DNA of 64,000 bases, taken from positions 4,965,001 through 5,029,000 of the forward strand of contig NC_091865.1 of the NCBI RefSeq assembly GCF_019399895.1, read 5' to 3'. Made by a program: the position numbers and the translations under genes. Positions 53,451 to 64,000 of this stretch are shown here, one piece after another. The notes under the pieces were generated by a model, which was not told the origin of the DNA, did not search any database, and saw nothing but the letters and a program-made list of their open reading frames with translations. Each line of letters begins with the position of its first letter. The stretch's first letter is position 1. Origin of the DNA: Cardiocondyla obscurior. Taxonomy: Eukaryota > Arthropoda > Insecta > Hymenoptera > Formicidae.

Positions 53451-54625
53451 TGGTGGTGGATAAAGCATTTGTTGTAAGAAAACAATTTCCACTGTGTCTG
53501 AGTTATGGAATAACTATTCATAAAAGTCAAGGATTGAGTTTACAGACTGCTGTTATTGATATAGGCAATTCTATATTTAATTGTGGTCAATCTTACATTG
53601 CATTGTCTCGAGTAACAACTGTGGAAGGATTGCATTTGATTAACTTTGATCCTTCCAAAGTGACAGTTGACGAAAAAGCTATTGACGAATACAATCGACT
53701 AAAATATAAGTACAAACCAGAGGCAGAAATAATTACTATGCAAAAGGAACGTCGTATCAAAGTGAAAGATATTCTATGGATACAATCTAAATTAGTCGAA
53801 GCCGTTCAAGAGAATGGTCAGCAAAATCAAATGTTACAAATAAATACCACTTGGGTTTTAAGTGGTTTTGAAAATACAGAAAATGTTGTATGTTATGCTA
53901 ATACGGTTATACAATGTCTATTTCATTTAAATCCTATTAGAAAGCAACTGCTTAATTGTGATAAATCAAATATTCTACGTATGTTAATGCATAGGTATGA
54001 ATATGGAATAAGTAATTTAAATACATATGATGTTCGACAAGATTTAGGAGAATCGTTTTCGATGAATATAAAACTAGATGGAATCAAGTTTTTAACAACT
54101 TTGTGTACAAGGTACGAGTGTATAAGAGAGTCAGTAGAGCATGAAATAACTTCTACTATTCGGTGTGTTACGTGTCAATATACAAAAACAATTTGTTCTA
54201 ATAATTTATTTATTTCGATACCTATTATTAATTTTAACAAACACTATAATCTACAAGATTTATTTAATGTTACATACTCTCATTGGTATCAAACTGATAA
54301 CGGGTTTTGTGATAATTGTACAGGAAATAGTGTACTGTTTAAAAAAGAATTAACGTTGACAAAAGATATAATTATTATTCATTTTGCAATATTTTCGTTA
54401 AAAAACGAAAAAATTGTAAAAGCAAAACGTAGATGTAATATATCTCAGATTCCAACGGCTACAGTATTAATAGCTGAAAAATTATATAAAGTTATGAATG
54501 CTATATTTCATTATGGTTCAAGTATTGAAGAAGGAAATTATAGAAGTATTTGTAGACAATCTAATAGTTGGATTGAAGTAGATAATGAGCGAATTAAAAA
54601 AAAGACAATGGCCCAGAGGTGCTAA
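53450..54625 (+). pseudogene. Helitron helicase C-terminus fused to a USP-type ubiquitin hydrolase-like domain
   Basis: The helicase end is LCLSYGITIHKSQGLSLQTA and YIALSRVTTVEGLHLINFD (motifs V-VI of Pif1-type). After a linker, a USP-like (C19) domain follows: Cys box GFENTENVVCYANTVIQCLF with the Cys present; zinc-type CxxC pairs (IRCVTCQY, FCDNCTG); and the C-terminal box SIEEGNYRSICRQ then NSWIEVDN, where the catalytic His of the usual G-H-Y is Asn. The domain therefore looks family-like but catalytically damaged. The frame from 53393 is open; coding similarity starts near 53450. Confidence 0.75.
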
Positions 54626-55829
54626 AGATCTTTATATACTTTTTTTACAAAAAATTGATAAAAAATAAATTTATTTAACAAATTGCAAGCATGGATCAAT
54701 AAGTTATTAAATTAAAAAAAAAAATAAAATAAAATCTGATTGATAGTTAGTTTAGACATTTATAAAAATTTTGATAAAAAAAAAAGAATCTCAATAGCTC
54801 TGAATAAGAAACCTTGCGTAATGATTAAATCAATGATGGGATGAGAAAATATTAATATCTTTGAATAGGAAATTTTGCGAAATGATTAAAATATTGGTCA
54901 CTGTACGCAGATAGAAGGCTGCTGTACGCCGACAAAAGGTTGCTGAGCGCCTGAGATCATTATTTTTATAAAAACGTTAGAGGTGTTAAATGTAACATTG
55001 CAACGGAGAGACGAAAAGTATTAATTTGGTGCGTCTCACGAGAATGGGCGTTGGATGGGGCCCATTCTATTATATATGTCAAAAATTTTCTTGAAAAAAA
55101 ATCAATCAATAATATACAAGCTTTTAACGGAACCTATTTAGAAAGCGATTGGTTGGATTGTTGTTAAAATCTGAAAATCTCAAGATAGTTAAGAATAAAT
55201 GACATATAGTGTAATAACATGGTTAGTTTTGCTGCATGTTATATGTAAAACGCAAAATACTAACGTGTCTCTATATTGATATAACCCCTCAACATTACTC
55301 TTCCCAAAATAAAGCAGAATGTGTATTTTAACCAAAAACAAAACTCCTCCCAAAAAAAATTTCTCCAAAAAAAAATTGTCCCCAAAAAAATCCACAAAAA
55401 AAACTACAAAATGACTAAAAAAAAATTTTATCAAAATAGAACGTAAAATGTGTACATTAATATTGTTGATTATAAACTACAAAATGAATGAAATCTCCCC
55501 AAAATTACCTTTTTTAAAAAAAAGGTATAAAAAAGCGCCAAGTATAAGCGCGCGAAAAGCATTCTCGACAAACTTTTTAAGTAAAATCAAGACTCTTCCA
55601 AAAAAAGACTCCTACAAAACCAAGATTCCCTCAAACAAAGATTTTCCAAAAAAAGAAGTTCAAATACCTGCCATATTTTTGAAACTTTCTTAGTGAATAT
55701 TTTTTTAACGGAGAGGGGCCGACCTCCAAAAAGTAATCAAGGTCACTCAAAGAGGTGACCTTAAAAGCATATCTCAGGGTCATCAAAATCGAAGAGGACT
55801 ACCCTTTTTTGCGTAATTACCAAATTTTT
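54626..55829. other. AT-rich spacer, possible Helitron 3' end
   Basis: Near 54900-54950 are words similar to the left-side repeats (ggctgctgtacgcc). A hairpin at 55042-55067 (GAATGGGC / GCCCATTC) could be a Helitron-type terminal stem. A palindrome AAGGTCAC / GTGACCTT lies at 55739-55762. The 81-residue frames on each strand are low-complexity. Confidence 0.4.
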
Positions 55830-58800
55830 TTTTGTTTTTTGGCCATATCTCGGCTACTGGTGAAAGTAAAAGGCTCGGAATAGGACCGTATGCATCTTTT
55901 TTAAGTGCCGCACAATGCTATATTGCCAGATTTCAAAAATATTTTTTATCGTTTTTTGGCCATATCTCGGCTACTGATGATGGTAGAAAGCTCAGAATAG
56001 GCCTGAATGCATTTTTTTCAAGTTTTGCACAATGCTACGTTAACAGATTTCAAAAAATTTTTTTTTCGTTTTTTTGCCATATTTCGGCTACTGGTGAAGG
56101 TAGAAAATTCAAAATAAGCCCGTATGATATTTTTCTAAGTTCCGCACAATGCTACTTTGCCAGATTTTAAAAATAATTTTTATCGTTTTTTGGCCATATC
56201 TCGGCTACCAGTGAAGGTAGAAAGCTCGGAATAAGCCCGTATGCATTTTTTTCAAGTTTCGCACAATGCTACGTTGTAAATTTTCAAAAATATTTTTTTT
56301 CGTTTTTTGGCCATATCTCGGCTTCTGATGAATATAAATGGCTTGGAATAGGCCTAAATGCATCTATTTTGAATGCCGCACAATGCTATGTTGCAAAATT
56401 TCAAAAATAATTTTTTTGGTTTTTTGGCCAAATCTCGGCTGTTGGTGAAAATAGAAGGCTCGGAATAGGCTCGTATGCATTTTTTTTAATTGCCGCACAA
56501 TGCTACGTTGTAAATTTTCAAAAATATTTTTTTTTGTTTTTTGAATATATCTCGGCTGCTGGTGAAAATAGAAGGCTCGGAATAGGCCCGTATGCATCTC
56601 CTTTAAATGCCGCACAATGTTATGTTGCCAAATTTCAAAAATATTTTTTTCGTTTTTTGGCCATATCTCGGCTGCTGGTGAAAATAGAAAGCTCGGAATA
56701 GGCCCGTATGCATCTTTTTTAATTGCCGCACAATGCTATGTTGCAAAATTTCAAAAATCTTCTTTTTTGTTTTTTGGCCGTATCTCGGCTGCTGGTGAAA
56801 ATAGAAGGCTTGGAATAGGCCCGTATGCATCTCATTTAAATGCTGCACAATGTCATGTTGCCAAATTAAAAAAATATTTTTTTTGGTTTTTTGGCCATAT
56901 CTCGGCTCTTGGTGAAAATAGAAGACTCGGAATAGGCCCGTAAGCATTTTTTTTAATTGCCGCACAATGCTACGTTGTAAATTTTCAAAAATATTTTTTT
57001 TTGTTTTTTGGCCATATCTCGGCTGCTGGTGAAAATAAAAAACTTCGAATAGGCCCGTATGCATCTTCTTTAAATGCCGCAAAATGTCATGTTGCCAAAT
57101 TTAAAAAATATTTTTTTTTGTTTTCTGGCCATATCTCGGCTGCTGGTGAAAATAGAAAGCTTGAAATAGGCCCGTATGCATCTCCTTTAAGTGCTGCATA
57201 ATGTTATGTTGCCAATTTTTAAAAATATTTTTTTTTGTTTTTTGGCCATATCTCGGCTTCAGATGAATATAAAAGGCTCGGAATAAGCCCGAATGCATCT
57301 ATTTTGAATGCCGCACAATGCTACGTTGGAAAATTTCAAAAATATTTGTTTTCGTTTTTTAGCCATATCTCGGCTGCTGGTGAAAATAGAAAGCTCGGAA
57401 TAGGCCCGTATGCATTTTTTTTAATTGCCGCACAATGCTACGTTGCAAAATTTCAAAAATTCTTTTTTTTGTCTTCTGGCCATATTTCGGCTGCTGGTGA
57501 AAATAGAAAGCTCGGAATAGGCCCGTATGCATTTTTTTTAATTGCCGCACAATGCTACGTTGTAAATTTTCAAAAATATTTTATTTCGTTTTTTGGCCAT
57601 ATCTCGGCTTTTGATGAATATAAATGGCTTGGAATAGGCCTAAATGCATCTATTTTGAATGCCGCACAATGCTATGTTGCAAAATTTCAAAAATAATTTT
57701 TTTGGTTTTTTGGACATATCTCGGCTGCTGGTAAAAATAGAAGGCTCGGAATAGGCTCGTATGCACCTTTTTTAATTACCGCACAAGGCTACGTTGTAAA
57801 TTTTCAAAAATATTATCTTTCGTTTTTTGGCCATATCTCGGCTGCTGGTGAAAATAGAAGGCTCGGAATAGGCACGTATGCATCTTTTTTAAATGTCGCA
57901 CAATGTTATGTTGCCAAATTTCAAAAATATTTTTTTTTTGTTTTTTTGCCATATCTCGGCTGCTGGTGAAAATAGAAAGCTTGGAATAGGCCCGTATGCA
58001 TCTCTCTTGAATGCCGCACATTGTCATGTTGCCAAATTTAAAAACTATTTTTTTTCGTTTTTTGGCCGTATCTCGGCTTCTGATGAATATAAAGGGCTTG
58101 GAATAGGCCCGAATGCATCTATTTTGAATGCCGCACAATGCTATGTTGCAAAATTTCAAAAATATTTTTTTTTGTTTTTTGGCCATATCTCGGCTTCTGA
58201 TGAATATAAAGGGCTTGGAATAGGCCCGAATGCATCTATTTTGAATGCCGCACAATGCTATGTTGCAAAATTTCAAAATATTTTTTTGGCCATATCTCGG
58301 CTGCTGGTGAAAATAGAAGGGTCGGAATAGGCTCGTATGCATTTTTTTTAATTGCCGCACAATGCTACGTTGTAAATTTTTAAAAATATTTTTGTTCGTT
58401 TTTTAGATATATCTCGGCTGCTGGTGAAAATAGAAGGGTCGGAATAGGCCCGTATGCATCTTCTTTAAATGCCGCACAATGTTATTTTGCCAAATTTCAA
58501 AAATAATTTTTTTCGTTTTTTGGCCATATCTCAGCTGCTGGTAATAATAGAAAGCTCGGAATAGGCCCGTATGCATCTTTTTTAATTGCCGCACAATGTT
58601 TTGTTGCCAAATTTCAAAAATATTTATTTTCGTTTTTTGGCCATATCTCGGCTGCTGGTGAAAATACAAAGTTCGGAATATTCCCGTATGCATCTATTTT
58701 TAGTTGCGCACAATGCTACGTTGCAAAATTTCAAAAATATTTTTTTTTGTTTTTTGGCCATATCTCGGCTGCTGGTGAAAATAGAAGGCTCGGAATAGGC

Positions 58801-61800
58801 CCGTAAGCATCTATTTTTAGTTGCGCACAATGCTACGTTGCAAAATTTCAAAAATATTATTTTTTGTTTTTTTGCCATATTTTGGCTGCTGGTGAAAATA
58901 GAAAGCTCGGAATAGGCCCGAATGCATCTATTTTGAATGCCGCACAATGCTATGTTGCAAAATTTCAAAAATATTTTTTTTTGTTTTTTGGCCATATCTC
59001 GGCTGCTGGTGAAAATAGAAGGCTCGGAATAGGCTCGTATGCATTTTTTTTAATTGCCGCACAATGCTATGTTGCAAAATTTCAAAAATCTTCTTTTTTG
59101 TTTTTTGACCATATCTCGGCTGCTGGTGAAAATAGAAAGCTCGGAATAGGCCCGAATGCATCTATTTTGAATGCCGCACAATGCTATGTTGCAAAATTTC
59201 AAAAATATTTTTTTTTGTTTTTTGGCCATATTTCGGCTGCTGGTGAAAATAGAAGGCTCGGAATAGGCTCGTATGCATCTTTTTAAATGCCGCACAATGC
59301 TATGTTGCAAAATTTCAAAAATCTTCTTTTTTGTTTTTTGGCCATATCTCGGCTGCTGGTGAAAATAGAAGGCTCGGAATAGGCCCGTAAGCATCTATTT
59401 TTAGTTGCGCACAATGCTACGTTGCAAAATTTCAAAAATATTATTTTTTGTTTTTTGGCCATATCTCGGCTGCTGGTGAAAATAGAAAGCTCGGAATAGG
59501 CCCGAATGCATCTATTTTGAATGCCGCACAATGCTATGTTGCAAAATTTCAAAAATATTTTTTTTTGTTTTTTGGCTATATCTCGGCTGCTGGTGAAAAT
59601 GGAAGGCTCGGAATAGGCCCGTATGCATTTTTTTAATTGCCGCACAATGCTATGTTGCAAAATTTCAAAAATATTTTTGTTTTTTGACCATATCTCGGCT
59701 GCTGGTGAAAATAGAAAGCTCGGAATAGGCCCGATGCATCTATTTTGAATGCCGCACAATGCTACGTTGCAAAATTTCATATATATTTTTTTTTGGTTTT
59801 TGGCCATATCTCGGCTGCTGGTGAAAATAGAAGGCTCGGAATAGGCTCGTATGCATCTTTTTTAATTGCCGCACAATGCTACGTTGTAAATTTTCTAAAA
59901 TATTTTTTTTTGTTTTTTGGCCATATCTCGGCTGCTGGTGAAAATAGAAGGCTTGGAATAGGCCCGTATGCATCTTTTTTAAATGCCGCACAATGTCATG
60001 TTGCCAAATTTAAAAAATATTTTTTTTTGTTTTCTGGCCATATCTCGGCTGCTGGTGAAAATAGAAGGCTCGGAATAGGCTCGTATGCATTTTTTTAAAT
60101 TGCCGCACAATGCTACGTTGTAAAATTTTCAAAAATATTTTTTTCGTTTTTGGATATCTCGGCTGCTGGTGAAAATAGAAGGCTCGGAATAGGCCCATAT
60201 GCATCTTCTTTAAATGCCGCACAATGTTATGTTGCCAAATTTCAAAAATATTTTCTTTCGTTTTTTGGCCATATGTCGGCTGCTGGTGAAAATAGAAGGC
60301 TCGGAATAGGCACGTATGCATCTCCTTTAAATGCCGCACAATGTTATGTTGCTAAATTTCAAAAATATTTTTTTTTGTTTTTTTGCTGTATCTCGGCTGC
60401 AGGTTAAAATAGAAAGCTCGAAATAGGCCCGAATGCATCTATTTTAAATGCCGCACAATGCTACGTTGGAAAATTTCAAAAATATTTGTTTTTGTTTTTT
60501 AGCCATATCTCGGCTTCTGATGAATATAAAGGGCTTGGAATAGGCCCGAATGCATCTATTTTGAATGCCGCACAATGTTATGTTGCCAAATTTCAAAAAT
60601 ATTTTTCGTTTTTGGCCATATCTCGGCTGCTGGTGAAAATAGAAAGCTCGGAATAGGCCCGTATGCATCTTTTTAATTGCCGCACAATGTTTGTTGCCAA
60701 ATTTCAAAAATAATTTTTTTGGTTTTTTGGCCATATCTCGGCTGCTGGTGAAAATACAAAGTTCGGAATATTCCCGTATGCATCTATTTTTAGTTGCGCA
60801 CAATGCTACGTTGCAAAATTTCAAAAATATTTTTTTTTGTTTTTTTGGCTATATCTCGGCTGTTGGTGAAAATAGAAGACTCGGAATAGGCCCGTAAGCA
60901 TCTTTTTTAATTGCCGCACAATGCTACGTTGGAAATTTTCAAAAATATTTTTTTTTGTTTTTTGGCCATATCTCGGCTTCTGATGAATATAAAGGGCTTG
61001 GAATAGGCCCGAATGCATCTATTTTGAATGCCGCACAATGCTATGTTGCAAAATTTAAAAAATATTTTTTTTTGTTTTTTGGCCATATCTCGGCTGCTGG
61101 TGAAAATAGAAGGCTCGGAATTGGCTCGTATGCATTTTTTTTTAATTGCCGCACAATGCTACGCTGTAAATTTTCAAAAATATTTTTGTTCGTTTTTTAG
61201 ATATATCTCGGCTGCTGGTAAAAATAGAAGGCTCGGAATAGGCCCATTTGCATCTTTTTTAAATGCCGCACAATGTTATGTTGCCAAATTTCAAAAATAT
61301 TTTTTTTCGTTTTTTGGTCATATCTCGGCTGCTGGTGAAAATAGAAAGCTCGGAATAGGCCCGTATGCATTTTTTTTAATTGCCGCACAATGCTACGTTG
61401 CAAAATTTCAAAATTTTTTTTGTTTTTGGCCATATCTCGGCTGCTGGTGAAAATAGAATGCTCGGAATAGGCCCGTATGCATTTTTTATAATTGCCGCAC
61501 AATGCTACGTTGTAAATTTTCAAAAATATTTTTTTCGTTTTTGGCCATATCTCGGCTTCTGATGAATATAAATGGCTTGGAATAGGCCTAAATGCATCTA
61601 TTTTGAATGCCGCACAATGCTATGTTGCAAAATTTCAAAATATTTTTTTGTTTTTTGGCCATATCTCGGCTGCTGGTGAAAATAGAAAGTTCGGAAATTC
61701 CCGTATGCATCTATTTTTAATTGCACAATGCTACGTTGCAAAATTTCAAAAATATTTTTTTGTTTTTGGCCATATCTCGGCTGTTGGTGAAAATAGAAGA

Positions 61801-64000
61801 CTCGGAATAGGCCCGTAAGCATCTTTTTTAATTGCCGCACAATGCTACGTTGGAAATTTTCAAAAATATTTTTTTTTGTTTTTTGGCCATATCTCGGCTG
61901 CTGGTGAATATAAATGGCTTGGAATAGGCCTAAATGCATCTATTTTGAATGCCGCACAATGCTATGTTGCAAAATTTCAAAAATAATTTTTTTTGTTTTT
62001 TGGCCATATCTCGGCTGCTGGTGAAAATAGAAGGCTCGGAATAGGCACGTATGCATCTCATTTAATGCCGCACAATGTCATGTTGCCAAATTTAAAAAAT
62101 ATTTTTTGTTTTTGGCCATATCTCGGCTGCTGGTGAAAATAGAAGGCTCGGAATAGGCACGTATGCATCTTTTTTAAATGCCGCACAATGTTATGTTGCC
62201 CAATTTCAAAAATATTTTCTTTTGTTTTTTGCCATATCTCGGCTGCTGGTGAAAATAGAAAGCTCGGAATAGGCCCGTATGCATCTCCTTTAAATGCCGC
62301 ACAATGTCATGTTGCCAAATTTAAAAAATATTTTTTTTTGTTTTTTGGCCATATCTCGGCTGCTGGTGAATATAAATGGCTTGGAATAGGCCTAAATGCA
62401 TCTATTTTGAATGCCGCACAATGCTATGTTGCAAAATTTCAAAATATTTTTTTGGTTTTGGCCATATCTCGGCTGCTGGTGAAAATAGAAGGCTCGGAAT
62501 AGGCCCGTATGCATCTTTTTTAATTGCCGCACAATGCTACGTTGTAAATTTTCAAAAATATTTTTTTCGTTTTTTGGCCATATCTCGGCTGCTGGTGAAA
62601 ATAGAAGGCTCGGAATAGGCCCGTATGCATCTTTTTTAAATGCCGCACAATGTTATGTTGCCAAATTTCAAAAATATTTTTTTTGTTTTTGCCATATCTC
62701 GGCTGCTGGTGAAAATAGAAAGCTTGGAATAGGCCCGTATGCATCTCTTTTAAATGCCGCACAATGTCATGTTGCCAAATTTAAAAATATTTTTTTCGTT
62801 TTTGGCCGTATCTCGGCTTCTGATGAATATAAAGGGCTTGGAATAGGCCCGAATGCATCTATTTTGAATGCCGCACAATGCTATGTTGCAATAATTCAAA
62901 AATATTTTTTTGTTTTTGGCCATATCTCGGCTTCTGATGAATATAAAGGGCTTGGAATAGGCCCGAATGCATCTATTTTGAATGCCGCACAATGCTATGT
63001 TGCAAAATTTCAAAATATTTTTTTGTTTTTTGGCCATATCTCGGCTGCTGGTGAAAATAGAAGGCTCGGAATAGGCTCGTATGCATTTTTTTTAATTGCC
63101 GCACAATGCTACGTTGTAAATTTTCAAAAATATTTTTGTTCGTTTTTTAGATATATCTCGGCTGCTGGTGAAAATAGAAGGCTCGGAATAGGCCCGTATG
63201 CATCTTTTTTAATTGCCGCACAATGTTTTGTTGCCAAATTTCAAAATATTTTTTTCGTTTTTGGCCATATCTCGGCTGCTGGTGAAAATAAAGTTCGGAA
63301 TAGGCCCGTATGCATCTATTTTTAATTGCCGCACAATGCTACGTTGCAAAAATTCAAAAATATTTTTTTGTTTTTTGGCCATATCTCGGCTGCTGGTGAA
63401 AATAGAAGGCTCGGAATAGGCCCGTATGCATCTTTTTTAATTGCCGCACAATGCTACGTTGTAAAATTTCAAAAATATTTTTTTTTGTTTTTTGGCCATA
63501 TCTCGGCTGCTGGTGAAAATAGAAAGCTCGGAATAGGCCCGAATGCATCTATTTTGAATGCCGCACAATGCTATGTTGCAAAATTTCAAAAATATTTTTT
63601 TTTGTTTTTTGGCCATATCTCGGCTGCTGGTGAAAATAGAAGGCTCGGAATAGGCACGTATGCATCTCCTTTAAATGCCGCACAATGTTATGTTGCTAAA
63701 TTTCAAATATAATTTTTTTTGTTTTTTTGCTATATCTCGGCTGCAGGTTAAAATAGAAAGCTCGAAATAGGCCCGAATGCATCTATTTTAAATGCCGCAC
63801 AATGCTACGTTGGAAAATTTCAAAAATATTTGTTTTTGTTTTTTAGCCATATCTCGGCTTCTGATGAATATAAAGGGCTTGGAATAGGCCCGAATGCATC
63901 TATTTTGAATGCCGCACAATGTTATGTTGCCAAATTTCAAAAATATTTTTTTTCGTTTTTTGGCCATATCTAAGCTGCTGGTGAAAATAGAAAGCTCGGA
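55830..64000. repeat. 117-bp satellite array, about 70 units, continues past the window
   Basis: The period is 117 bp (for example, ggccatatctcggct at 55841, 55958 and 56309 fits multiples). The core is tcggctgctggtgaaaatag, then aataggcccgtatgcat and gccgcacaatgctacgttg, then a T-run. Two main variants exist: one with gctgctggtgaaaatagaag, one with cttctgatgaatataaaggg followed by attttgaatgccgcac. Since 117 is 39 codons, open frames appear on both strands without being genes. Confidence 0.97.

Noticed and set aside
55739..55762. AAGGTCA-type inverted repeat as a nuclear-receptor site
   Set aside because: A single short palindrome in AT-rich spacer with no gene nearby; chance is sufficient.
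55830..64000. Dozens of 60-260-codon ORFs with FFGHISAAGENR-like repeats
   Set aside because: The 117-bp period keeps the frame; both strands are open, and there is no independent start, promoter or codon signal.

Overview
The window looks like repeat-rich nuclear DNA of an insect, most likely a hymenopteran and perhaps an ant. The reasons are the families present (an insect-type Polinton, BEL/Pao with a tRNA-Tyr primer site, Ty3/gypsy, a Helitron, hAT, a Tc1/mariner-like remnant), short GT-AG introns, AT-rich spacers and eukaryotic TATA boxes. There are no bacterial operons. The organism call is inference from protein families remembered, not from a search.

Layout. 1-5.4 kb: a Tc1/mariner-like transposase remnant, two fold-back MITEs and a 5'-truncated Ty3/gypsy pol (RT end, RNase H, integrase). 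5.4-6.7 kb: low-complexity duplicated spacer. 6.7-9.5 kb (minus): a 929-codon reading frame of unknown function broken by two in-frame TAA codons. 10.1-11.17 kb and 30.69-30.99 kb: the two halves of a chimeric host-derived locus (mask/ANKRD17-like piece joined to the intron-containing 3' end of an SPT16-like gene).

That locus is split by the dominant feature, a complete Polinton/Maverick at 11172-30690 (19.5 kb). It has about 0.5 kb terminal inverted repeats and a perfect 6-bp target duplication TAAAAA. It encodes a two-exon orphan, a conserved orphan, a small protein with two TQT motifs, major capsid, penton, adenovirus-type protease, PLA2/basic minor virion protein, packaging ATPase, DUF8207-type protein, chromodomain integrase (interrupted by a solo LTR), protein-primed DNA polymerase B with an apparent 74-bp intron, an acidic zinc-ribbon protein, and a right-end accessory pair: a Tudor-domain gene facing a CCCH/RING-like gene. 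Capsid, minor virion, integrase, polymerase and zinc-ribbon genes carry stops, frameshifts or insertions, so this copy is defective.

31.4-40.2 kb: a long palindrome interrupted by a full BEL/Pao retrotransposon (32593-39087, 510-bp LTRs, TSD ACCAG). 40.2-43.5 kb: two plausible spliced genes transcribed divergently, one with an RG-rich tail and one whose ATG appears to be created by splicing. 44.0-46.1 kb: minisatellites. 46.2-54.6 kb: a decayed autonomous Helitron with a Ulp1-like protease at the N-terminal end, a ubiquitin-hydrolase-like domain at the C-terminal end, and a hAT transposase fragment replacing the middle of its helicase. 55.8-64.0 kb: a 117-bp satellite array running off the window end.

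Most long open frames in the satellite and minisatellites are by-products of repeat length. No tRNA, rRNA or CRISPR was seen. The best candidates for undescribed biology are the Polinton Tudor + CCCH/RING-like module, the short introns inside Polinton genes, and the unknown 929-codon frame.
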